Source: Actinomycetes bacterium (GTDB lineage Bacteria > Actinomycetota > Actinomycetes > Mycobacteriales > Mycobacteriaceae). Taken from it: a stretch of DNA of 64,000 nt. The translations under genes and the position numbers were made by a program. Each line of letters starts with the position of its first letter. The stretch's first letter is position 1. The notes under the pieces are model-generated. The model did no database searches, was not told the origin of the DNA, and was given only the letters and a program-made list of their open reading frames with translations. Location: assembly GCA_023404955.1 (NCBI GenBank), contig JAEXZY010000070.1, positions 10,978-74,977 on the forward strand. The letters are read 5' to 3'. Positions 6,903 to 15,057 of this stretch are shown piece after piece.

Positions 6903-8719
6903 CCTGCGATTTTGAACGGCCCGTAATGGTGGTGTAGCTTCGATGAGCACGACGGGGCTATGGCGCAGTTGGTAGCGCACCACACTGGCAGTGTGGGGGT
7001 CAGGGGTTCGAATCCCCTTAGCTCCACCATGACAGGCTTACTCGAAACCTCGACCGGGAAAAGATCGGACAAGGTGAGCGGGTCTGCCGAGGTAGATGAG
7101 ACGGCCTCCGCTTGGCGGAGGTCTTCTTGCTTTTGGCCATGAACCACGTGGCGTTCGCGATACGTCGCGGCAGCCTCACTGATCTCTGCGAAGAGTGGCG
7201 TTTTTCGATCGCCTACGACCTCCTGATCGTCGACGTAGAAGCACTCATAGAACGTTTGGTTGAGATGTCGTCTAACGTTGTCCGCGACACTGCGGTATAG
7301 ATTGAATGGGTCTTCGACAAGATGCAGCGCGTCCCGGAGTACTGACGCGCCGATGTCAAGCTGCTCGCTGGTATTCGTCAAGCCGGCCTGAGCCCGTTCA
7401 CGGTCCTTCTGCAGTTCGCGCAGCTTGGCGCGAATTTTTGCCTGTGGAAGTGCGGCGTCGGCGGCGAGATCGATGAGCCTTGACTCGCGATCGTCCAGCT
7501 CTTTTAAGCGTCGAGTCATCGCCGCGTGGAGTTCGCGTGCGCTGGCCTGGTCGTCAGCAAGAGCTTCTTCCAATCGTTCGCGCACTTCGTGCTGGAAGTC
7601 GTCGCTAAGTTGCAGAGTGCGGTAGTGCCGAACGACAGCTTCTTCGACCAGTTCCGCCCGCAAATGCGGAAGATCGCAATTTCCCTCCTGGCGTTCGCGG
7701 CATAGGAAATAGGCGTAGCGCTTCTTGTTTTTACCCCTCGCCTCGGTGTAGATGAGGCGCGCGGTGCGGCCGCGCTCGAAGCACCTCTGACACAACAAGC
7801 TTCCTTTGAGGTAATGGGTCAGGATGCGATCACGCTGACCCCGGTCGCTTCGCAAGTTCAGGACATCCTGGACGCGATCGAAGACATCGTGGCTCACTAT
7901 CGCTTCGTGACGGCCGGGGTAGATGCTTCCTTTGTAGACTACGAAGCCCGCGTAATAGGGGTCTCGCAATATCCGATGCAGAGTGCTATCCGAGATCGGA
8001 CGGATCTGCGGCCATCGTGGTGTGGGCCTTGATGTAAGCCCTGTGTCAGCCATCGTCGCAGTTAACCGCTCGATGGAGTACTCGCCGGTGGCGTACAACT
8101 CAAACGCCTTCGACACAAGGGGGGCGCGCTCCGGGTCGAGGTTAATGGTGTTCACCATCCTGCCCTCCACCTGAATACGCGTGTTGAGGTAGCCGACGCG
8201 AGCGGGCCCAAGCGTTCCTCCATTGACCGCTTTGTGCTGCATCTTGATTCGAATATCTTCACCCGACAGTTTGTTCTGGACGTCGTTGAAGATGTCGGTG
8301 ACGGCTTCCATCATGTCGGCATAGACGCCGTCGCCGAAGTCCTCCCGAGCGGAGACGAGCTTGACATTGAGTTTGTCGAGAAGGCGTTTCGTAATGGCGG
8401 CGTCGATGTAGTTGCGGAATGCTCGTGAGCGCGCGTAGACGATTACGTAACGTACCTCGGGATTTTCGCGTAGATACGTCAGCATGTCTTGGAAAGCCTG
8501 ACGCTTCTCAATGGTAGATGCCGAAACGCCCGGCTCGACGAATTCGCGAACCACCTCGGCAGTGAGGTTGGTCGCCTTACGGGTGGCAACGTCACGTTGT
8601 GTGGCAATGGAATTGCCATCTGGGTCGATGTCGACTGCCGTGTCCATCTGCTTCTTACTGGAGACCCGGAGGTAAAGAACGGCTTTAGTGGCGTCCTCGT
8701 ATGACTTCAACGCAGTCAT
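6581..8719 (-). CDS. Large serine recombinase/integrase, frame open through the junction
   Basis: This site-specific recombinase probably integrates and excises the element. The resolvase-type catalytic domain is at about residues 12-160 (YLRVS with nucleophile Ser20; YARSRAFR helix). A Recombinase domain follows (RILRDPYYAGFVVYKG), then a zinc ribbon with paired Cys (CQRC and a second pair near residues 338-346) and a coiled coil (about 375-440). ATG 8719 is preceded by GGAGAG. By homology the protein should end near residue 530-563, but no stop occurs there: the frame continues antisense through tRNA-Ala and 375 bases of the MFS gene to a stop at 6581 (712 codons). Confidence 0.85.
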   Translation of the reverse strand: MTALKSYEDATKAVLYLRVSSKKQMDTAVDIDPDGNSIATQRDVATRKATNLTAEVVREFVEPGVSASTIEKRQAFQDMLTYLRENPEVRYVIVYARSRAFRNYIDAAITKRLLDKLNVKLVSAREDFGDGVYADMMEAVTDIFNDVQNKLSGEDIRIKMQHKAVNGGTLGPARVGYLNTRIQVEGRMVNTINLDPERAPLVSKAFELYATGEYSIERLTATMADTGLTSRPTPRWPQIRPISDSTLHRILRDPYYAGFVVYKGSIYPGRHEAIVSHDVFDRVQDVLNLRSDRGQRDRILTHYLKGSLLCQRCFERGRTARLIYTEARGKNKKRYAYFLCRERQEGNCDLPHLRAELVEEAVVRHYRTLQLSDDFQHEVRERLEEALADDQASARELHAAMTRRLKELDDRESRLIDLAADAALPQAKIRAKLRELQKDRERAQAGLTNTSEQLDIGASVLRDALHLVEDPFNLYRSVADNVRRHLNQTFYECFYVDDQEVVGDRKTPLFAEISEAAATYRERHVVHGQKQEDLRQAEAVSSTSADPLTLSDLFPVEVSSKPVMVELRGFEPLTPTLPVWCATNCAIAPSCSSKLHHHYGPFKIAGHGHSPPASGPSGRTSVRSRVARGRVSGANTQPMQATPRITPLTRNASPYDVYCAISPTSSDPPIDPKSAIIWNVATAVPPRDLLPTTSATAACCGETNTPVAAPAT
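6954..7029 (+). tRNA. tRNA-Ala (anticodon GGC), CCA encoded
   Basis: The cloverleaf can be folded by eye. The acceptor stem GGGGCTA pairs with TAGCTCC (one G-U). The D arm holds GCGCAGTTGGTAGCGC, the anticodon stem-loop is CCACA-CTGGCAG-TGTGG giving anticodon GGC, and the T arm is AGGGG-TTCGAAT-CCCCT. The discriminator A is at 7026 and the CCA at 7027-7029. It marks the edge of the core genome: mobile-element genes start directly downstream. Confidence 0.97.
7105..7131 (+). terminator. Hairpin terminator behind tRNA-Ala, inside the recombinase frame
   Basis: CCTCCGC (7105-7111), a three-base loop TTG, then GCGGAGG (7115-7121) form a perfect 7-bp stem followed by the T-rich TCTTCTTGC and TTTT. 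Oriented this way it would end the tRNA transcript. The same bases on the other strand lie within the open reading frame of the serine recombinase (its segment around KQEDLRQAEAV), so either this is host DNA captured at the element edge or an element sequence serving both roles. Confidence 0.6.
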
Positions 8720-8721
8720 TT

Positions 8722-9096
8722 TCAGCTCTCCTTAGATGTTGGTCTAGACGGCGGCCTTTCCGGCGGTAGTTTGGTCCGGTTGCCAGCTAGTCGCGAGGCG
8801 GCTGATGAGGTGCGAGCGTGACTGTCGGCAAGGCTGTAGACGTACTGCGTTCGGTGAATGTAGTGCTGGATATCGGTGACGGCGGCGTCAGACAAATCCC
8901 CGTACTTCGCGCGCAGATAGGTGCTCAGCGAAGGTAGCTCGTCGGCGGACAGCCAGCCAACGGCAGTAAAGAGATCAACAGTGTTGATGTCGAGCACGCC
9001 CGCAATTGCCACCAGGCTCTCCATCCGCGGCTTGGCGATCATGCCCTGCTCGATGCGCCAGACCGTCCCCGGATCGACGTTAGCCTGGCGGGCCAC
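8722..9096 (-). CDS. XRE-family helix-turn-helix regulator of the element
   Basis: From the only canonical start in frame (GTG 9096) the product has 124 residues: ARQANVDPGTVWRIEQG is the recognition part of an HTH_3 domain, followed by PRMESLVAIAGVLDIN. The first HTH helix is encoded upstream in the same open frame (LLAKKRREINLSVNEVA), back to about 9200, but with no ATG, GTG or TTG. The true start may be ATT or CTG, or the protein may be shortened. It ends three bases before the recombinase, so it likely controls recombinase expression. Confidence 0.6.
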   Translation of the reverse strand: MARQANVDPGTVWRIEQGMIAKPRMESLVAIAGVLDINTVDLFTAVGWLSADELPSLSTYLRAKYGDLSDAAVTDIQHYIHRTQYVYSLADSHARTSSAASRLAGNRTKLPPERPPSRPTSKES

Positions 9097-9188
9097 TTCG
9101 TTTACGCTTAGGTTTATCTCACGCCGCTTTTTGGCGAGCAGATTAATGAGTTTACGGTTTGTTCTGGTGTCATAAGAATTGCGCCCCT

Positions 9189-9208
9189 TTGTACCGTCAA
9201 TTGTACAA
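9189..9208. promoter_or_regulatory. TTGTAC repeats upstream of the element regulator
   Basis: TTGTAC occurs at 9189-9194 and again at 9201-9206, one helical turn apart, and the second copy is part of the perfect palindrome TTGTACAA (9201-9208). The position, between the XRE gene and the ArdA gene, suggests an autoregulatory operator. Function is inferred. Confidence 0.35.
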
Positions 9209-9214
9209 CGGGAT

Positions 9215-9230
9215 ATTGAACGGAATCAAT
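9215..9230. promoter_or_regulatory. Candidate operator, copy 1 (ATTGAAcggaATCAAT)
   Basis: This 16-base inverted repeat has ends ATTGA and TCAAT. It matches at 12 or more positions a second site of identical length at 15058-15073, upstream of the transfer operon. Two copies placed at the two control regions of one element suggest one repressor, probably the XRE protein encoded at 8722-9096. Confidence 0.45.
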
Positions 9231-9327
9231 AACTATTTGCAATTCTAGAATAGAAAAACCACGCAATTCAGCGTCGCTTATCGCAAGAGTGAAATAGCTG
9301 GCATTTCGCTGGTCGCTGCCGATGCTG

Positions 9328-9948
9328 CTACGAGGCGTCGGTGCGAAACAACCAGACTCCGCCAGTGGGGTCTCGGACCGCGGCGACCTCGCCGGAGAGC
9401 TCAAGGTCGCGGGCCAGCGCCGCGTAATCGATGCGGGTGTAAGCCTGCAAATATTCCGGCAGCTTGGCCAGTTCCTGTTCGTAGCCGAGGTCGTCGGCCA
9501 TGTGTTCGACGTAGTCCTGCACGGAGTCGAAGTGGCCGAGGTAGGCCTCGGAGAAGCTGTCGGTATCGAGACTCGCCTCTTCGCCGTCGAACACGTCGAC
9601 CCATGCCGCATAGGCGTACCCGTGTTCGGCGATGTTTCGCGCGATGCGGGAGACCCGCTCGATGGAGTCATGTTCGTGGACCTTCCAGCTGCCGAATTGC
9701 TCGAAGTCGTGGATGGCCCACTCCTCGGCCCCAGGATCGCGGGAGCGGGCCAGCATGGCGTCGATGTCGGCGTGGATAACCTCGGGATCGCGGGCAGCGT
9801 CGAGCCAGGTGCCATGCAGGACACCGTTGTTGTAGTCGGCCAGGCTCGCCACGTAGATGGCCGGTGACGGGTTCGGCTCCGCCTCCGCGCTGTGCTCGGT
9901 GTCTTCCTGCGGTTGGTGTTGATTCGATTCACGTTGTCGTTCATTCAT
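9328..9948 (-). CDS. ardA: ArdA-family antirestriction protein
   Basis: This 206-residue protein begins at ATG 9948 behind a strong AAGGAGGTGAG ribosome site. The N-terminal 30 residues are polar. The ArdA pattern follows: IYVASLADYNNGVLHGTW, then repeated acidic stretches such as EEWAIHDFE and YLGHFDSVQDYVEHMADD. ArdA proteins mimic DNA through surface acidity and block type I restriction enzymes when an element enters a new host. This fits its place on a mobilizable element. The frame beginning four bases later is a shadow. Confidence 0.88.
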   Translation of the reverse strand: MNERQRESNQHQPQEDTEHSAEAEPNPSPAIYVASLADYNNGVLHGTWLDAARDPEVIHADIDAMLARSRDPGAEEWAIHDFEQFGSWKVHEHDSIERVSRIARNIAEHGYAYAAWVDVFDGEEASLDTDSFSEAYLGHFDSVQDYVEHMADDLGYEQELAKLPEYLQAYTRIDYAALARDLELSGEVAAVRDPTGGVWLFRTDAS

Positions 9949-10083
9949 TCTCACCTCCTTTCTGAGTGTGATGGGGTAGTTGGTGTAGGGCCGGACGGGA
10001 AGCAGTGAGCTGGTGTGCTCTGTCTGCTTCCCGCCGGCCGGTGGGTGCGCCGTTATGGGCGCCGCTGTCCTACGGGGCACGCA

Positions 10084-10413
10084 TCATGTGCCCGATGCGG
10101 TGTCGCCTCCCTTCGGGGTCCGGCGTGGCCGGTTGCCGCTGGACTGCTCGCCGCCGTCGGTGAACAGTGTGGCGATGGCCTGTTGGCGGGCCGCGGCTTC
10201 GCGCTCGATTTCGGCGCGGGCCTCAGCTGCCTTGCTGACCAATTCCGGATCGTCCTTGGCGCGAGCGATGCGCTGGGCAATCGCGATCTGGATTTCATCG
10301 GTGATGGTGCCGTCACGCAGTTGAGCGATGAAGCTCAGCTGTGCGTGGACATCCGGTTTGAGTTTGATGCCAAGGGTTTTGACGCCTCTGCTCAACTCGT
10401 CGGGTGTGGACAT
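10084..10413 (-). CDS. Small element protein with C-terminal coiled coil
   Basis: The 109-residue protein starts at ATG 10413 behind GAGGTCGC. The N-terminal part (TLGIKLKPDVHAQLSFIAQLRD) looks like a ribbon-helix-helix arrangement of the Arc/MetJ kind. An Ala/Glu-rich helix (DPELVSKAAEARAEIEREAAA) and a Gly/Arg-rich tail follow. It may be a DNA-binding accessory protein of mobilization or copy control. That role is inferred from fold-like features and position. Confidence 0.6.
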   Translation of the reverse strand: MSTPDELSRGVKTLGIKLKPDVHAQLSFIAQLRDGTITDEIQIAIAQRIARAKDDPELVSKAAEARAEIEREAAARQQAIATLFTDGGEQSSGNRPRRTPKGGDTASGT

Positions 10414-10499
10414 TGCGACCTCCTCGGTGCGCTGCGGCCGGTAAGCGCGGGATGCGCTTGCGTGGACGGCCGCATGACACCGACGAGGCAGCCGCCGTC

Positions 10500-11537
10500 T
10501 CATGCGGCTGCGCTTTCGGATGATGCTCTCGGCGGGGCTGAACGGGATTGGTGGGTTCGTTGTTGAGCGGCAGCTGCGAAGTCCGGGTTGAGCTCGATGC
10601 CGAGCCAGTCTCGGCCGAGCGCCTCGGCGGCCACGGCGGTGGTGCCGCTGCCCATGAACGGGTCGAGCACCACACCGGGCTCACTGCCCGTCGTGCATAA
10701 ACATGACGGTTCCAACGCGGATCTGGCGGCCACGCGGCCGAGTCCGCGGATGACGCGGCGTTTCCATGGCAGGCGGCAACGCGTGCAGCGGGCTTCGGGA
10801 CAGCCGGCGGTGACCATGCGTTCGGCCAGCCGTACGGGATAGATGGCGTGATGGGCGCTGCGGTAGCCGCCGGTACCGATGGTCCAGACGTCACCGGGGT
10901 TCTTGCCCAACGGATGGCCCACGATGCCGTTCGCCTTGAGCGCGGCGAGGCCGGTGGCGGTGTCGGTGTTGGGGCCGCGCCACGTTTCGTGTCGCTGCGA
11001 TCGGCGCGGGCCTGTGCTCGCCGGAATCTTGGGGGTGGCGTGCGGAACGCGGACGGCGTCGAGGTCGAGGAAGTACCGGGACTGCCGTGCCAGGACGTAG
11101 ATGATCTCGTAGGTGGTGTTGAGACGGTCGAGGACGCTGGTGGGCATTGGATTCGGCTTGGCCCAGACGATCTTGTTGCGGATGATCCAGCCGTCCTGTT
11201 GCAGTCGCAGTGCCAACCGCTCGGGTGCCATCAGCAGGCTCTTGCGTGCAGCGCCCTCGCGGGGGTGGGTGGCGTAGCTGTCGCCGACGTTGAGCCAGAA
11301 GGTGCCGGTGGGGACGAGGACGCGGGCGATCTGTTCGCTGATCCTCGCCAGTTCGTCCACCCACTCATCGACGTGAGCTTCGAGGCCGAGCTGGCCGTGG
11401 GCGTCGTAGTCGCGCAGCCGGAAGTACGGCGGACTGGTGATCACGCAGTCGACGGAGCGGTCCGGCAACGCCGTCAGCTTCTCAAGCGCGTCGCCGACGA
11501 TGATCCGATTGCGCGGCAGCGTGGTTAGGACGTTCAT
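10500..11537 (-). CDS. Beta-class DNA methyltransferase (SPPY type)
   Basis: This 345-residue, S-adenosylmethionine-dependent DNA methylase has motif IV TSPPY at residues 34-38 near the N-terminus and motif I DPFMGSGTT at about 288-297, the beta-class order. TSPPY is most common in N4-cytosine enzymes, though some adenine methylases share it. Between them lie the target-recognition segment and KIVWAKPNPMP. It starts at ATG 11537, overlapping the upstream gene by four bases. No restriction endonuclease gene is adjacent, so it is probably an orphan methylase protecting the element. Confidence 0.88.
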   Translation of the reverse strand: MNVLTTLPRNRIIVGDALEKLTALPDRSVDCVITSPPYFRLRDYDAHGQLGLEAHVDEWVDELARISEQIARVLVPTGTFWLNVGDSYATHPREGAARKSLLMAPERLALRLQQDGWIIRNKIVWAKPNPMPTSVLDRLNTTYEIIYVLARQSRYFLDLDAVRVPHATPKIPASTGPRRSQRHETWRGPNTDTATGLAALKANGIVGHPLGKNPGDVWTIGTGGYRSAHHAIYPVRLAERMVTAGCPEARCTRCRLPWKRRVIRGLGRVAARSALEPSCLCTTGSEPGVVLDPFMGSGTTAVAAEALGRDWLGIELNPDFAAAAQQRTHQSRSAPPRASSESAAA

Positions 11538-12535
11538 CGCTGGCCTCCCCGCGCGACCACGGGCAGCAACTGCTCGGGGGTGACGATACGGAACAGTGCG
11601 CTCGGCAACCGGGGGTCCGCGTTGACGGCGTCTTCGAGTGCCTGACGGCGACTGATGGCCTTCGCCGGATCGGCATGGCTCATCGACCAGATGACGACCG
11701 GAAACGATCCGTGACGGTCCTGCTCGATGCTGGTCTGGCGGTAGGCCTCGTATTCGTGGCACTTCCGCAGAAGCGTCGGAATGTGTTCGGTGCCGAGGTC
11801 GACTTCTATGAACCAGGCGCGCACCAGACCGTCGTCGCCGCGGGTGGCGGTTTCGGCGAACAGGTCGGGCTTGAGGGTGCGGCGAGCGGAGCCTAGGCCG
11901 GTGAAGCTGCGCCAGGTGGATGGTTCGACGGCACTGTCGATGAGGTCGAGCGAGCTGTCGCGATGGGCGGTGATGAGCGCGACGTGGTGGTCGGCGACGG
12001 CGAGTCGGTGGTTGAGGAAGCGCGCCGACGGGTCGTAGCGCAGCCTTGCACCGCGGCGGACCGGTCGTTCCAGCACCCGGTCACCGGCGACGCCGACGTG
12101 ATAGATCAGCCCCTGCGAGCCGGCACGGACGCCGCCGATGCGGCGGCCGAGGGTGTCGAGGACGCGCAGGGCGCGCAGCCGAGACAGGACGCGCCGGGTG
12201 ATGCGGCTCCGAGCGTCGGGGGCGACGCTGTCGAAGTGCAGGGCTTCGATCTGGTGGACGGTCAGGAATTGATGGTCGTCGACGGAGCGCAGGATGGCGC
12301 GATCACGATCGGACAGACGACTGTTGATGACGTCGATGGCGGATGCGGGGATGCGTTGGTCTGGAGGACGATTGGCGGGTGCTGTGGTGCCCTGTGGGGC
12401 ACCACTATTCCCTGACGGTATCGGCGGGGATTGGTCGTTCACCGGCGGCGACGGTGGTTGTGGATTCGACGCGGCCGGACCACCGATCGGATCACCCTCT
12501 TCTGCCGGGTTCGGCTGTTGCGGCTCATCATTCAT
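11534..12535 (-). CDS. Replication-relaxation family protein
   Basis: The 333-residue protein has a Pro/Asn-rich N-terminal 65 residues, then the replication-relaxation pattern: LSDRDRAILRSVDDHQFLTVHQIEALHF (a winged-helix start, quoted in part), LSRLRALRVLDTL and FLNHRLAVADHHVAL. The second half has WFIEVDLGTEHIPTLLRK, a nuclease-like D/E pattern. The family occurs on actinobacterial plasmids and integrative elements and is assumed to act in replication initiation or DNA relaxation. ATGA overlaps join it to both neighbours. Confidence 0.8.
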   Translation of the reverse strand: MNDEPQQPNPAEEGDPIGGPAASNPQPPSPPVNDQSPPIPSGNSGAPQGTTAPANRPPDQRIPASAIDVINSRLSDRDRAILRSVDDHQFLTVHQIEALHFDSVAPDARSRITRRVLSRLRALRVLDTLGRRIGGVRAGSQGLIYHVGVAGDRVLERPVRRGARLRYDPSARFLNHRLAVADHHVALITAHRDSSLDLIDSAVEPSTWRSFTGLGSARRTLKPDLFAETATRGDDGLVRAWFIEVDLGTEHIPTLLRKCHEYEAYRQTSIEQDRHGSFPVVIWSMSHADPAKAISRRQALEDAVNADPRLPSALFRIVTPEQLLPVVARGGQR

Positions 12536-14730
12536 GACTGCCTCCTTCGCCGAGGTGCGCCGATGTCGTCGAGATTGTCGTCACCGGAGGCGCCCTCGAT
12601 GAGTGCGGTGAAGCCGGCTTCGATGGTGGCGATGGGTTGGCCATAGCGCTCACGACTCAGGCGACGGATGGCCGCCGGGTCGCTCGACGTGCCGGGTGCG
12701 GGCTTGGTGACCCCGGAGGCCCAGGGCTGTACGGCGTTGTCGCGGACCAGGCTGGCGTAGACGTGGTGCGCCGGGAGTTTGGTGAAGTCTTCGATCGACA
12801 GCACGGATTGGCCGGCTGTCATCTCCTTGGCGTCCCCGGCCTGCAGCTGGAAGCAGACTCGCGAGCGGGCGTTGTTCCGGAAGGCGTCGAGCATCGACGC
12901 TGGCAACTGCTTTTCGTATTGGTGCGCTAGGTGAAAGCCAGCGCCGAGACTGCGGGCGGTCGCCAGCGCGTCGCCCAGATCGGTGGGCAGGCGCAAGTAG
13001 TCCTGGACTTCGTCGATGTAGACCATGACCGGGTCGCGGCTCTTCTCGGGCGTCCCGGCGCGTTCGCGGATCGCCTGCCAGAGTTCGGCCACGACCAGGG
13101 CGCCGAGCAGCTGCGCGTTCTCCGGCCCGATGACACCCTTTTGCAGCGGCACCAGCAGCACCTTCTTGTCGCGCAGGACTTGGCGGACGTTGAATCTCGG
13201 CTGTTGCTGCGCCAGGACATCACGCAGCGGTTTGCTCAGAAGCGGGCGCAGCTTATTACTAAGCGGCGCAATTGTCGTCGCGGTGGCCTCGGGGGAGAGG
13301 CTGTCGAACCACTGCCAAAACGGTCCGGCGGCGAAGGGATCGGATTGCATGACGCCGCGGGTCAGGCGGCGCCGAAAGCCAGGATTGGTCAGCAGCAGTG
13401 GTAGCTGCACCAGCGAGGCATCGTCTCGTCGGGCCAGCAGGTCGAGGCAATTGCGGAGAATGTCGGCACTGCGTGGCCCGAGGCTGTCGCCCCAGATGGC
13501 TTTGAAGGTGCCAAACAGGCTGTCGGCGACGACTTCTGACGAGCGGCCGTGACGGTGGGCGGCGTCGAGCGGGTTAATACCGATCGGCGTTTCGTCGAAC
13601 GGATCGAGCACCACGATGTCGTCCCGGCGCTTGTCGGGGATGCGGGCGAGGAGATCGGCAATGAGGTCCTTGGGTTCGATGACGACCACCGGTCGGTCGG
13701 CCTCGAGGTCCTGCAGGATGAGGTTGAGCAGCAGTGTCGACTTACCTACCCCGTTGGGGCCGATGACCCAGGTGTGCCGCAGCGCGTCAGTGGCGTCGTA
13801 GCCGATGGTGCCGCCCGCACCCGGGGCCGACGCCTCGGCGACGACGCGACTGCCCAACTGGAGCGCGGCGGTCGGGGGGACGGGGCGCGGATGCAGCGGC
13901 GGCTGTCCCGGGAAGTGCTCGTCCGTGTCGGCGATCGGCCAGCCGGAGAGTCGGGCGATTTCCGTGACGGTGAGGCGCTGCGCGGGGGTGAACACCGACC
14001 ACGACGCCCGCGGCGTGTTCATCCGGTCGGGCTTCTCGTTCTTAAGCGTGATGCGCACATCCGGCGATTCAGCGGTGCCGATGGCGGAGGCGAGGCTAAG
14101 CAGCAGGCTGCGGCGGCGCTCGACAGTTGCGGCCTGGACGCCGAGTCGGACGGCCGCCGTGAAGGCGTGCTGGCCGAGCTTGTATGCCAGCGCCTGACGA
14201 GCACCGGGGCGCGTGTCCGGCCGCGTCCCGTACAGCAACTTCGACGCGACGAGCTGACGATCCGATTTCAACTCGTGTGGTGGTGATTTGGGGTGATGGC
14301 GTGGGCCGAGCACGATCTGGATCGTGAGACGCTCGCCTTTGTTGGCCGCGGTCAGGGCGTGCAGGATGGAACGCTGTGATGCCACGGCGTCAGCGGGCTC
14401 GAGCTGGCGATTGGTGGTGCTCAGATGGACGCGACGGGCGGTGACGACGTGGTCGCGGTCGGTGCTCGGGAAGCTGGTGACGATGGCGCCATCAACCAGC
14501 TGCTCGACAGCACGGCGGACGGCCGCATGGTGCCGGAGCTGGCAGCCGAGAAGGTACTCCACGCCGCGGTCGTCAGCGCGCGCCTCCAAGATGAGCTGCG
14601 GGGCGTGGGCCCGGGCGGCGAAATACCGCAGCAGGCTTCGTGCCGTGGCTTCGCTGAGCGGCTGCGGCCAAAACAGCTGCAGCCACACCAGCGATCCCGC
14701 TGACAGCGGGGCGTCACGGGCGTCAGTCAT
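12532..14730 (-). CDS. VirD4/TraG-like conjugative coupling ATPase
   Basis: This 732-residue P-loop ATPase starts at ATG 14730. Walker A (GPNGVGKST) is near residue 321 and Walker B (VMVYIDEVQDY) near 568, with FHLAHQYEKQLP and NNARSRVCFQL downstream as in TraG/VirD4 and DUF87-type DNA translocases. I see no clear N-terminal transmembrane helices, so it may be a soluble, mobilization-type coupling protein. It would dock the element DNA onto a secretion channel, which is not encoded in this window. Confidence 0.85.
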   Translation of the reverse strand: MTDARDAPLSAGSLVWLQLFWPQPLSEATARSLLRYFAARAHAPQLILEARADDRGVEYLLGCQLRHHAAVRRAVEQLVDGAIVTSFPSTDRDHVVTARRVHLSTTNRQLEPADAVASQRSILHALTAANKGERLTIQIVLGPRHHPKSPPHELKSDRQLVASKLLYGTRPDTRPGARQALAYKLGQHAFTAAVRLGVQAATVERRRSLLLSLASAIGTAESPDVRITLKNEKPDRMNTPRASWSVFTPAQRLTVTEIARLSGWPIADTDEHFPGQPPLHPRPVPPTAALQLGSRVVAEASAPGAGGTIGYDATDALRHTWVIGPNGVGKSTLLLNLILQDLEADRPVVVIEPKDLIADLLARIPDKRRDDIVVLDPFDETPIGINPLDAAHRHGRSSEVVADSLFGTFKAIWGDSLGPRSADILRNCLDLLARRDDASLVQLPLLLTNPGFRRRLTRGVMQSDPFAAGPFWQWFDSLSPEATATTIAPLSNKLRPLLSKPLRDVLAQQQPRFNVRQVLRDKKVLLVPLQKGVIGPENAQLLGALVVAELWQAIRERAGTPEKSRDPVMVYIDEVQDYLRLPTDLGDALATARSLGAGFHLAHQYEKQLPASMLDAFRNNARSRVCFQLQAGDAKEMTAGQSVLSIEDFTKLPAHHVYASLVRDNAVQPWASGVTKPAPGTSSDPAAIRRLSRERYGQPIATIEAGFTALIEGASGDDNLDDIGAPRRRRQS

Positions 14731-14980
14731 TGGCGAGCTCCGATGATCTCGGCGCAGAGGTGGAATCGCCGGACGCTGGTCTGCTGCCATCGGGATGCTG
14801 CACCGCCTCGCGGGCTTCAGCTGCCGCTTCCGCGTCGCGCAGAGCCATGGCGATGACTGCCCGGCTCAGCTTGCGTAGATCCGGCGGATCGCGGCGGACG
14901 CTGCGCACAGCGACGATTCGCTCGGATTTTGGTGTGCCGCGGGAGCCGCGACGGTGATTAGGTCTTCCTGTTTTAGACAT
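14723..14980 (-). CDS. Small basic protein leading the transfer operon
   Basis: The 85-residue protein begins at ATG 14980 (MSKTGRPNHRRGSRG) behind GGAGGATACCT. It is strongly basic at the N-terminus, has a middle helix (LRKLSRAVIAMALRDAEAAAEAREA) and a Ser-rich tail. Its stop overlaps the ATPase start by eight bases. Basic leader proteins of mobilization operons often bind nicking sites, but nothing here proves that. Confidence 0.6.
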   Translation of the reverse strand: MSKTGRPNHRRGSRGTPKSERIVAVRSVRRDPPDLRKLSRAVIAMALRDAEAAAEAREAVQHPDGSRPASGDSTSAPRSSELAND

Positions 14981-15057
14981 AGGTATCCTCCCATCGGAAT
15001 TAGTGCTAATGAGTTGCGGCGCAATTGCATTCGTGCAATGCCGTGGCCGCATTGTCT

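Larger units (their letters stand above)
6954..7135. other. Probable left attachment junction of the integrative element
   Basis: Core genes end at the MFS gene and tRNA-Ala, and element genes begin with the serine recombinase whose coding frame crosses this stretch. Serine recombinases use very short crossover cores, so the exact point cannot be fixed by eye. It could lie in the tRNA 3' half or between the tRNA terminator and about 7,135. I found no second copy of the tRNA 3' end in the window to define the right junction. Confidence 0.35.

Noticed and set aside
9114..9944. 276-codon frame overlapping the ArdA gene
   Set aside because: Its sequence is Thr/Ser/Pro/Arg-rich noise. The ArdA frame on the same strand has the better ribosome site and a recognisable family.
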